Shown here piece by piece: positions 10,124-19,294 of a stretch of 27,332 nt of DNA. How positions within the stretch are numbered: position 1 is the first letter of the stretch; every line of letters begins with the position of its first letter. The stretch covers positions 1-27,332 of the forward strand of contig JASVEC010000236.1 in assembly GCA_030770535.1 (NCBI GenBank), written 5' to 3'. Source of the DNA: Batkoa obscura. Lineage: Eukaryota; Entomophthoromycota; Entomophthoromycetes; Entomophthorales; Batkoaceae. The position numbers and the translations under genes are program-made. The notes under the pieces were generated by a model. The model ran no database searches. It was given only the letters and a program-made list of their open reading frames with translations, and was not told the DNA's origin.

Positions 10124-10657
10124 TTAAGACAATAAATTATCTAAAGAAAGACTTGACCTCTTCTCAGAAGAAGATGAAGTATTTGATTGTAATTGGTTAG
10201 TAGTTGGATAGTTAGTAAAAAAAGAGATATCATTAGCTATATAAGCAATATTTCTAGTTAAGTTTTCTGGAGATGAACTCATAACTAGCTGGTTGCTATT
10301 TGAATATCTAATGTTATCATTTAGTAAATTAGAAATCGGTATTACATCGCCACGATTTGGAATATAGTCTTCTCTCATTTCATTTAATTCTAAATCGCTT
10401 CGTCTTCTCCTATGTTTTGATTTAGCTCTTCTATTTTGGAACCAAACCTGTACTGCTCTAGGACTTAACTTAATTGTTTCAGATATTTTACTTCTAGCAT
10501 GTACATCTGGTTTAGGGTCGGTATGGTAATATTCTTCTAAATATTTTATTTGCTCTGGAGAATGTCTTGCTTTCTTATCAGGATCATACACCATGATTTT
10601 AGCTTCTGAGGATGAAGATGTCGATGTAGCGTAATGTTTAGCTCTAGTAAAATCCAT
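10124..10657 (-). CDS. homeodomain protein (non-TALE), 177 aa, with C-terminal eh1-like motif
   Basis: Probable sequence-specific transcription factor of the nucleus. The homeodomain spans about residues 25-84: KKARHSPEQIKYLEEYY in helix 1, and VQVWFQNRRAK in helix 3 with Trp48, Gln50 and Asn51 by standard numbering. It has the ordinary 60-residue length, so it is not TALE type. A basic run KHRRRR follows as a possible nuclear signal. The rest is Ser/Asn-rich and probably disordered, and ends SLSLDNLLS. A second Met (residue 22, MVYDPDKKARHS) corresponds to the start region of the paralog at 12875, so initiation there is possible, but ATG 10657 suits the TATATAAA 47 bp upstream. No intron is needed. 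Paralogous to the divergent neighbour (about 32 of 56 homeodomain residues identical). Targets unknown. Confidence 0.85.
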   Translation of the reverse strand: MDFTRAKHYATSTSSSSEAKIMVYDPDKKARHSPEQIKYLEEYYHTDPKPDVHARSKISETIKLSPRAVQVWFQNRRAKSKHRRRRSDLELNEMREDYIPNRGDVIPISNLLNDNIRYSNSNQLVMSSSPENLTRNIAYIANDISFFTNYPTTNQLQSNTSSSSEKRSSLSLDNLLS

Positions 10658-10703
10658 TATTGTTTAATTTTAAAATAGTTCATGATCAAATATTTTTATT
10701 TGC

Positions 10704-10711
10704 TTTATATA
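10704..10711 (-). promoter_or_regulatory. TATA box of the minus-strand homeodomain gene
   Basis: TATATAAA on the minus strand, 46 bp before the ATG. The paralogous gene has the same octamer followed by G. Confidence 0.55.
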
Positions 10712-11356
10712 CCAAAATCTGAATATTGTTGAAATTTTTTTGTTCTTAACCATTTATAATGAAATATTATTTGTAACATCTAATTTTATTAAAGTACTTA
10801 AATTAATTATGACATATTAGTAAGACGATTACCTTGGCTTTGAAAAACTATTGTTAAAATTTTTGCTACTTACTAATTAATCAACTATTAATTAAAAAGA
10901 CTTTATAAAGATACTTGAGCTAACTGGAATAGACGGGAAATTGCTGCTTTATTGCTCCATTACTTTCACATCTCAAAAAGGTAGTCTCAATTTTCTTATG
11001 CTTTTATTTCGCCTTTTTTACCTTAAAAAAGCTGATTAACTCTCAGTTTGAAGCATATAGTTATCATTTAGGTAAATATAAATTCAATCTATTATTTAAT
11101 AAACAATAGTATCAAATTCATTGTATTACAATGTATTATGAATTGCCTTTTAATTTGCTGTACTTCAAAGCTGAGATAGTTGCTTATTATAAAAATTGAA
11201 AAAGATTAAAAATAATGTTATTTTTTCATTCGCACACCTTTTAGGAACTTTCAAGTTTTACAGCATAAAATTGCTTATAAAGTTTTATAGCTGTGCTTAA
11301 ATTTCACTAAAAATATATCCAATATATCCAATATATCCTACTTCCATATAGATTAC

Positions 11357-11462
11357 ATATGGGAGTGTTTTTTTTGACTTCATTATTTTTCTATTTTTTA
11401 AGCGCTATTTAAGCGGGAAATTTGTTAGTAAAATTCCTAAACACAAAAATACATCCCCATAT
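11357..11462 (-). mobile_element. MITE-like element, copy C
   Basis: Left end ATATGGGAGTGTTTTTTTTG and right end ACATCCCCATAT are imperfect terminal inverted repeats of about 18 bp. Orientation is opposite to copies A, E, F and G. Confidence 0.85.
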
Positions 11463-11500
11463 ATTGAATTAAATTTAAAGAAAGCTTGAAACAAATCAGT

Positions 11501-11605
11501 ATTTGAGGATGTTTTTTGGTTTCATTATTCTTTCCATCTTTTAAGCGCTATTTGAGTAAAAAAATTGTTAGTAAAATTCTTAAATACAAAAATACATCCC
11601 CATTT
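11501..11605 (-). mobile_element. MITE-like element, copy D
   Basis: Same orientation as copy C and only 38 bp away. The ends have drifted to ATTTGAGGATGT and ACATCCCCATTT. The core TTAGTAAAATTCTTAAATAC is intact. Confidence 0.8.
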
Positions 11606-12775
11606 ATTATTTTTAATGCTCTTAAACCTTTAAGTCAACCTTATTTTATACCATACTTTTGTGACTTATAATTAAAATAGTATTTTTTCATATTCCTGTA
11701 TGTTTTAATAATAGTATAGCTTTAACAGTCTAGTTTTTCCTTTAGGAGTAGTTCCTAGATTGAAAACTAGCAGTGTATTCGCAGAAAATTTTATTGCCTA
11801 TTTTTACTTAATCCTTTCATAAAGATCAAAAATCTAAAACATTATAATAAATCTATTATATTATATCCGTACTTTATAAAAAACGGAATTAAGCTATTTG
11901 AAACCAGTTTGATATCAGTGAACTTTTGAGGTTTGAAACAGATAAATTGATATAATAGTCTAAAGTTTTAAAAAATCCTGAATGAACTTATATTGCTAAT
12001 TGATTCCTATTAGTAAAATAAAACCAAAGTAGCTGAAATATTGTAGTGATATGAAGATAAAAAGTCAAGGTATAAAAGACAATAAGATTAGATTACCTTT
12101 AATAAACGAAAAAATTCGGAAAATTACAGACAAATGAATTGTTGTATACTTTTCAACTAATATAGATACTATTTATGTTGTCAATTTGTTATCCGTAATA
12201 TGCATTTTATACATTTATAGTGACTTAATTACTAGCTAATTTCACCGTTTAATTGGGTTTTAATATAAAATTAAAAATAGATTTTCTTTATAAAGTTTTA
12301 TAATACGGCATTATGAAATTTTGAGTACATTTGGAACAAGAGACCCTCATTTTTATACTTTTATAGTTATAAAGCAAAACTATTGGATCACCTTTAGCTG
12401 GAATAATCAATTCTTTATATGATTTTTAGGGATAATAGAAGCATTACCAACTTATTATTTTAAAACTAATAATGTTTAGCTTACAATAATGGTACAATTT
12501 TTTAAATCTTTATACAAATAAATAAATTAAAAATGTATTACAAAAAATGATCCTGGAATATACTAGATTTAGCATATACATTTATCTGGAGCTAGTTTTT
12601 ATCCATGATAAAGTGGTATGACAAGAAATAAAATGATAAATTCTTATTATAAATACGCAAAAATAAATACGATATGTAAGGAAAGTAACAATTCTCTTAA
12701 AATGCAATTTTCCTAAAGTGGCAAATATAACTAAGCTTATTTATCAGTTGCTTATAGGATGGTAATTCCGAATAG

Positions 12776-12784
12776 TATATAAAG
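12776..12784 (+). promoter_or_regulatory. TATA box of the plus-strand homeodomain gene
   Basis: TATATAAAG, about 90 bp upstream of the ATG at 12875. The same motif precedes the paralog. Confidence 0.5.
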
Positions 12785-12874
12785 TAATACCCAATCTCTT
12801 TTTTTTACTTTTATTTTATTTAATAAACAGCATCCTATTTGTTTTTAATACCTATTCAAATATAACTATATAGT

Positions 12875-13354
12875 ATGATGAAGTTTAAAATGTATAGTCC
12901 AGGAAAAAAATTGCGCCATTCTCCGGAGCAAATAAAGCATTTAGAGTCTTTTTATGAATGCAACCCAAAACCAAACCCAGCAACTATAGCAAATATATCA
13001 TCTATTACCAAATTGCAGGTTAGATCAGTTCAAATATGGTTCCAAAATCGTCGAGCAAAAGCCAAAAACGACAATGAGAATAAAGACAAAAACAAGGAAC
13101 AAACTTCTAAAAATGAAATAGTTAAAAGGAAGCGTGTTTTTTCAGTGGATGATCTACTTGCCAAAGATGACTATGAAACGAATAAGCAGAAGGATATGAG
13201 GAGAGATTCAACGCATAGCCTATCATCAGATGATAATAATAATCAAATTGTAAATAGTAACTTGAAATGCAATTTTTCTGAAAATGATTCTTCAAAGACC
13301 GAGAATTTAGTATATGTCAAGACGCATTGCTCCATAGATTTTTTACTTAGCTAA
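12875..13354 (+). CDS. homeodomain protein (non-TALE), 159 aa, with two eh1-like motifs
   Basis: Probable nuclear DNA-binding regulator. The homeodomain lies at about residues 8-67, almost at the N-terminus: KKLRHSPEQIKHLESFY, then VQIWFQNRRAKAK with Trp48, Gln50 and Asn51. It is followed by a Lys/Asn/Glu-rich linker, the basic patch VKRKRVFSVDDLLAKDD (residues 83-99), a polar tail and the terminus CSIDFLLS. The FSVDDLLA and CSIDFLLS segments resemble each other and the last residues of the divergent paralog (LSLDNLLS). ATG 12875 is immediately followed by a second ATG; either fits. An AATAAA lies about 30 bp past the stop (13386). No intron is apparent. Family membership is sure; targets and role are unknown. 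Confidence 0.85.
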   Translation: MMKFKMYSPGKKLRHSPEQIKHLESFYECNPKPNPATIANISSITKLQVRSVQIWFQNRRAKAKNDNENKDKNKEQTSKNEIVKRKRVFSVDDLLAKDDYETNKQKDMRRDSTHSLSSDDNNNQIVNSNLKCNFSENDSSKTENLVYVKTHCSIDFLLS

Positions 13355-13409
13355 ATCCTGTTTTATTATGGAAGCTGAACCATATAATAAATTATTTTTT
13401 TGAATTATT

Positions 13410-13413
13410 TTGC

Positions 13414-13450
<37 letters not shown>

Positions 13451-13451
13451 T
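13410..13451. repeat. ATT microsatellite
   Basis: About twelve uninterrupted ATT units directly downstream of the homeodomain gene's likely polyadenylation site. Confidence 0.9.
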
Positions 13452-15987
13452 TAAAGTTTGATAAATTACCATGAACCTAAAATTCAAATATACGAATTAA
13501 AGAGGGATTTGAAAGAAACCATAAAATAAAATATACGATATCAAGGAAAATTAAAATAAATTAAATATAATTCAACCATTTTGGTAAGTGTTTCAACCTT
13601 TTGATCCATCTATTATAAAGTAATTGAACTAAAAAAAGTTACATCTATTTTTAACCCTTGAAACTGGGCGCTTACTATAAAAAGCATATATCCCACCTTA
13701 ACACTAAATCATCCTTTTTAAGTGCAAATGATTTATGAAAATTGCCAAATCCCTTTAAAAAATAGCATGATCAAAGCACCTTCAATAACTTAGTAAGGTC
13801 AACACAAATATAATCTAGTTTAATATCACTTGAATTAAACTTCAAGATAAAATTAAAACGTCTATTTAAACCCTTTACACTTTGATATTATACTTCGGCA
13901 TATTTTGCTATATTAAAAGTATTTCTAGAATTATCTCGCTTAAAAGCGAACCTCAATGAAGTAAAAACATTTATTTAAAGGAAATTTTTAACCAAAGCTC
14001 ATTATACAGTTAATTAAAGTAAAAATAGATATATGTTTTAATATTGTTTTTTCATTGATTTTATTGAAAAAATAATATCAATAAATAGATTGTTTGAATT
14101 ATAATAAATAACGGTTAAAGTATTTTAAATGAAAATTACACTGCATCAAAATTAAAAGCTGTAATTATTTGAAATTACGTTTAAATGTATATCGGATAAA
14201 AACACAATGACTTTTGAATAATTTGATAAGTATTTTAAAACTGAAACCTATTATATAATGTAAACTAATTTTATTTGAGGTTTTTTATATAAATATAATT
14301 TATTTTTAATAGATAATAAATTTTAATAAGTAATAAATTTTAGTGTTTGTTATTTTCATTAAACTAAGACTGCTTTTTTATAAAATTACATTTTTTTATT
14401 ATATATAATAAAATAATTTAATCATTTAAAAAAATTAAGATATAAAACTATAAAGTAAAAACAGTACAAATTTTTTAATTATCAAAAGCTTAAGTTAATT
14501 AAAAAAAGTTATACTTTGAAGCTATTAAACTTCTTTTTGTAAAATACATATAAATGTCGTAAACAGTATACAAAATAAAAAATACATCATTGCTATACTT
14601 TTTAATAAATATACTATTATATTTTAATAATTAAATTTATCATATGGGGATATATTTTTGTGTTTAAGAATTTTACTAACGAATTTTCCGCTTAAATAGT
14701 GCTTAAAAAATGGAAAAAATGATAAGTCAAAAAAAACACTCCCATATACTAAAAAAATAAAAAAATCGCTACGATAATTATTTGCATCTTAAGCTATGAA
14801 TTTAGATCTATCTTCTAGTACATGTCTTAATTGCTTAATAAAAAACGTGCACCGTTTTTAACTTAGCTTTAAATTTTGTTTTTGATATTACCAGAGTTTT
14901 TAATTTTTTAAATTACCAATTTTGTCAAAAATTATAAACTGATGATGTTAAAAATAAAATTCAGTAAAGCTAAGCTGGTGGAAATGCTACATTCAAATAA
15001 TAATATTTCTGTTTTTATAAATTTATTTTCTGCTATATTTAGCTAATTCATGACTTTATACAGATACTGAAGCTATATTGTAAATTAAATTACAATATTT
15101 TTTTAGAGTCTGCTATTTATTAAATTAATTTTTTAATACTTGCTGGATTTTAATAAAATATTAAGTTGCAAAAAGCTGTAGTAGTTGTAAAAAGCTGCAA
15201 ATTAGTTAAATTAATTGAATTAACAGAGGAAAATTTATAAAAAGTAGAGATATTCTATATGTTTAATTGTATAGAGTCATGCCCCTTTAAATTTTAAAAC
15301 AATTGGACAAGTTAACTTTCTGATCTTAAAAACTCTATTAGTTATTTAGACAATTTAAACGTGCACGACTGGATTATATTTTATAAATGATTTAAATTAA
15401 TTATACCAACTTTATTTTAGCTTTGTTATTCTATAGTACCTGGCTTTTTACATTTGAAATTAAATTATTAGGCACTTTATACATCTAAATAAATTTAATA
15501 TTGTCATTAAAAAGAAAATAAAGTGATTATTTAAAAACTGCTGTATTAGAAGTCAGTCTTGTATCTACTTTAGTAAACTTTAAAATATTAATAAAGCTTC
15601 TTAATAATGTGTTTGTTATTCCGATAATATATATATTTATTATAAGGTAATACACTTACTTAATATAAACATGTCTTTTTTATGAACTATTAAAAATTAA
15701 CGACATACCTACTTTTTAGCATGTCTATTAAATCCATATGATTTTAAAGTGATAGGCCCACATGCCAAAAACTATAGGATGAATCAAATTTATTTTGATA
15801 AAAATTTAGATTCTTACAATGTTAAAGTTTAGTTGTGTACAAGGCGTGACAAAAGCTATCACTTCGAAATATAGAAAAAATAAGCAAAAAAGTCAATTTC
15901 TTATACTTTATTTGTATTAAATCAAAATTAATATCTATAGCACAGTACTATATGACTTAAATAACAAACAAATAACTAAAAGTATAG
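13452..15987. other. long AT-rich spacer
   Basis: No open frame of note and no RNA gene that I can recognise. It contains MITE copy E at 14642-14747. Confidence 0.45.
14642..14747 (+). mobile_element. MITE-like element, copy E
   Basis: One of the best-preserved copies: ATATGGGGATATATTTTTG at the left and AACACTCCCATAT at the right. Subterminal TTTTCC and GGAAAA form a second, inner inverted pair, so the element can fold as a nested hairpin. Confidence 0.88.
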
Positions 15988-16010
15988 ATGAATACAGAGG
16001 AATCAAGAAA

Positions 16011-16020
16011 TATATATAAG
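16011..16020 (+). promoter_or_regulatory. TATA box of the lipase gene
   Basis: TATATATAAG lies about 50 bp before the ATG at 16069, the same spacing as the TATA boxes of the two MCO genes and of the minus-strand homeodomain gene. It lies inside the upstream in-frame extension that begins at 15988, which argues that the extension is not normally translated. Confidence 0.55.
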
Positions 16021-16068
16021 CCTGAAAATAGTTCAATAAAAAAAACAAACTCAACAAAGTTTTTTAAT

Positions 16069-17013
16069 ATGAAATCATTCTTTAGCCTCGTAGTATCAGC
16101 TTTACTTTTGACTCAATTAAACGCCCAAGAAGAAGACTACTTCAAGGTGTTTGAAGAGAACTTAGAGCTCATGACCCACCATGTTGAACCACCAAAGAAT
16201 GGTACTACTAGATTCCGTGAGTCCTCTTATATTGTCCCAGGAAACGTAGCTAATGGAAAGGCTTATGCTAGATTTGCTGGTGCAGCTTATTGTTCTAATA
16301 ATAGCATCGCTTCTTGGGTATGTACCCACTGCAACTATGTTAATGATAAATTAGAAAAAATCCAAATATTTGGAGATGGACCAACTCAAACTAAAGGCTT
16401 TATAGTTACCAACCATAGTCGTAAAGAAATCATCATTTCTTTCCGTGGTAGTGCTAATCTACAAAATTGGTTAATTAATGCTCAAATTGGGAAGGTGCCA
16501 ATGAATTTTGGTGGTAATTCTTATAGCGTTCACCGTGGTTTCAAAACAGTAACCGACAATTTGTTTCCAACGATTACATCCTACTTAACCCCACTTATGG
16601 TTTCCTATCCTCAATATAAAATTGTTGTTACTGGGCATAGTCTAGGTGCTGCTATTGCTTCTTTAATGGCCTTAAGAATTAAATACAAGCTTAGTGTTCC
16701 TGACAATAAGTTGAACCTTTATACTTATGGTGGACCAAGAATTGGAGATCCTGATTTCGCTAGATTTGTCAATCGACATGGTTTCACCATTGGTAGATTT
16801 GTTAATGAAAATGACGTTGTACCTCACCTTCCACCTGAAATCAGTGACTATAATCATCATCAACGCGAACTTTGGGTAAATGGATACAACACTAAGCTTT
16901 GTAGCGCTAATTACTTAGATGATGAAGACTGTTCTTACCAAGAATGGTATCGCCCTAGTGTCCAAGCTCATCGTAGAATGTGGGATATTTCTCTTGGTAA
17001 TGGAGCTTGTTAA
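16069..17013 (+). CDS. secreted class 3 lipase (triacylglycerol lipase family), 314 aa
   Basis: Alpha/beta hydrolase of the fungal lipase_3 family (Rhizomucor miehei type), predicted to hydrolyse ester bonds of acylglycerols outside the cell. I start at 16069 because MKSFFSLVVSALLLTQLNA is a clear signal peptide. The frame is open further up to an ATG at 15988, which would bury this signal behind 27 polar residues. By numbering from 16069, the nucleophile is Ser191 in VVTGHSLGAA, the acid is Asp249 in ENDVVPHLPP, and the histidine is His301 in QAHRRMWDISLGNGAC. The FRGSANLQNWLINAQ segment matches the oxyanion-hole and lid region. All three catalytic residues are present and the length is normal for the family. 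No intron. AATAAA follows at 17018. Substrate range (lipase versus other esterase) cannot be told from the sequence. Confidence 0.93.
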   Translation: MKSFFSLVVSALLLTQLNAQEEDYFKVFEENLELMTHHVEPPKNGTTRFRESSYIVPGNVANGKAYARFAGAAYCSNNSIASWVCTHCNYVNDKLEKIQIFGDGPTQTKGFIVTNHSRKEIIISFRGSANLQNWLINAQIGKVPMNFGGNSYSVHRGFKTVTDNLFPTITSYLTPLMVSYPQYKIVVTGHSLGAAIASLMALRIKYKLSVPDNKLNLYTYGGPRIGDPDFARFVNRHGFTIGRFVNENDVVPHLPPEISDYNHHQRELWVNGYNTKLCSANYLDDEDCSYQEWYRPSVQAHRRMWDISLGNGAC

Positions 17014-17575
17014 AATTAATAAATGGTTAATTTTTGCTTATAATAATGATATTTCAATGTCTTTAATTGTATTTTAAAAAATATCAAAGCAAAGTTTTAT
17101 AAAATAGTAAAAAAAGTATATCTATAACTTAACAATATTAGTTTTATCTAAAAATTTTAGTCTATTCAATCTTTTAATTTCTTAATATTATGAAACAATT
17201 TAGGCTAGTAATTATTTTTAAAGAATACAGCATTCTAATATCTTAAATTGAAACAAAAAGTTAAACTTAATAACCATCACTACTTATTTTTTATTTTTTA
17301 TTTTTTATTAATAAGGCTATTGAACTTGGCAATATCATCTATAAAAATAGCACTAGTAATCACTTTAAACTAATAAATAAAGCTATCTTTTATAGTAATT
17401 ACTATTTTTTGTAAAATTACTTTTCTATATTTTTTAGAATTTTTGCAATACAAACTTTATTAATATTATTCTATTTCATATTATTTAGTGTTAATCTAAA
17501 TAAAAATGAATCTATACTTTCTTAGTAAATTTAATCTATATTTGATACATAATTCAAGTTAGTTATCTTTTTAGC

Positions 17576-17682
17576 ATATGGGGATGTATTTTTGTGTTTA
17601 AGAATTTTGTTAGCAAATTTTCCGTTTAGATAGCGCTTAAAAAATGGAAGAAATAATGAAGTTAAAAAAGACACTCCCATAT
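17576..17682 (+). mobile_element. MITE-like element, copy F (first of a tandem pair)
   Basis: ATATGGGGATGTATTTTTG to ACACTCCCATAT. It shares its right-hand ATAT with copy G. Confidence 0.88.
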
Positions 17683-17784
17683 GGTGATGTTTTTTGTGCT
17701 TAAGAATTTTACTAACAATTTTTCCACTCAAATAGTGTTTAAAAGATGGAAAAAGTAATGAAGCTAAAAAAAACATCCCCATAT
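17679..17784 (+). mobile_element. MITE-like element, copy G (second of a tandem pair)
   Basis: ATATGGTGATGT to ACATCCCCATAT, same orientation as copy F and joined to it by a single ATAT. This is the layout expected if one copy inserted into the ATAT (or TA) flank of the other. The two differ at enough positions that they are not a fresh duplication. Confidence 0.88.
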
Positions 17785-19247
17785 AATGTTTTTTGTAACC
17801 AATATATTTCATTTAATTTATTTACATTTATAAAGCTCAAATAGATAACTTTACAAAAATTGCAAAAAACGTAAAATATTAGTTTCTTTCTTTAAACTTC
17901 AGTTACAATCAAGATTGTTATTTTATTGTTACTTTCTAGAATACCTTGATAATAAATTTCAATGATTTAAAGGAAAAAGAATAAAGTACAATGGTAATAC
18001 TTTAAAACGGCAATTCGACGTTTTTACTACTTTTAGTATATACGAACATTTTAAAACATGTTAATAAATGAGGTGTTTTAAAATAACTCATAATTTCGAC
18101 TAAGCATAAGGGCAATGTTAAATGTAAAATACATTTATGTGAAGTTACTTTTCAAAAGATGATATTAAAAATTATAAGTTATATAAGTTAAAGATAATAT
18201 ATAACTATAGAACATGAGTGATAAATAAATACAATTTACTATTGAGCCTTACAATATAAAATCAAAGTTGACCAATTTATCAAAGTTTTATTTAGAGAAT
18301 ATGTGAAATATACTTATAAGTTAAAGCGAAAAGTATATATGAAATGATAATAATAAAGTATTTTTGATATTCTTGCTGTAAATTAGGGAATTTAGCTCTT
18401 TTTTATCTTTCATTTTTAAGGCGATTATTGAAAAAATATGCATTCGGCTAGAACTCAATCTTAACAATGTAATAGATTTATTCATTCCATATAAATGTTT
18501 TCCTACCTTACAAAAAATCTGCTATTACCACCACTTTGGATAACTATTAAATATTGCTATTGAAAAACATTCATTAAAGTATATTGCTTTTTTTACACAA
18601 CCATAAAACAGTCAAAATCAGTAAATATAACAATATGAACAAATCGGTTTAAAAATGATTTCGTATAATTCGAAGCTAAGTATTAAATTATTGAATTTAA
18701 TCAGATATAGCCCTTTATTATGTTCATACTATTGGGAATCTTTTTTAAATTTCGATTTACTCAGTAGTCATAATCGATATAATAGAGCTAATAATTTAGA
18801 ATAGCTATTTGAGTAATAAAAGCTATCAGATAAAAGAGTTGCAAAGCTTATTAATTTACTATAACAAGAAAATACAAACAATTATTTATAACTCAACAAA
18901 TAGTGTTATTTTAAAATTATTCTTAAATTTGACACCTTGTCAAATAAAATAACTCCTATGTAAACAATTGTTATTTATAAATAATTTTAATCAATTAAAT
19001 TAAAAATCCCTGAATAATTTAATTAGTGGAAAAACCTTAATTTTTTTTTTTTGGGAAATTGGTTTGACGTATTAAAAAATAGACTAAAGATTAATTAACA
19101 AGAATATTAAAATATTAAAGAAAGCCGATATTCTAATAATATGTTAAAAATAAAAACGAACATTCTATAATAAATATTCTATTACCAAAACAAATATCTG
19201 GATATACTATATACAATGTTAAATAAGACTATTGCTATATGAAAAAG

Positions 19248-19255
19248 TATAAATA
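19248..19255 (+). promoter_or_regulatory. TATA box of MCO-2
   Basis: TATAAATA followed by G, 39 bp before the ATG. MCO-3 has the same nonamer at a similar distance although the rest of the two upstream regions differ. Confidence 0.65.
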
Positions 19256-19294
19256 GACAGAAATTTGACGACATTTATAAAACAATAAATTAGA

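Larger units (their letters stand above)
10712..12775. other. 2 kb head-to-head intergenic region between the homeodomain genes
   Basis: Contains MITE copies C and D and otherwise no open frame or RNA I can support. It holds both promoters. A triple repeat of AATATATCC lies just before copy C (about 11307-11332). Confidence 0.5.
17014..19247. other. spacer between the lipase and MCO-2
   Basis: Holds the tandem MITE pair (17576-17784). Apart from this I see only AT-rich sequence and no supported gene. The 93-codon minus-strand open frame at 17531-17812 is a translation of the two MITE copies. Confidence 0.5.

Noticed and set aside
10124-13354. mating-type (HD1/HD2) locus
   Set aside because: The divergent layout fits, but both proteins are non-TALE paralogs and none of the usual flanking genes is visible.
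17531-17812. 93-codon minus-strand open frame with two similar halves
   Set aside because: It is the reverse translation of the two tandem MITE copies; the internal repeat in the peptide mirrors the DNA repeat.
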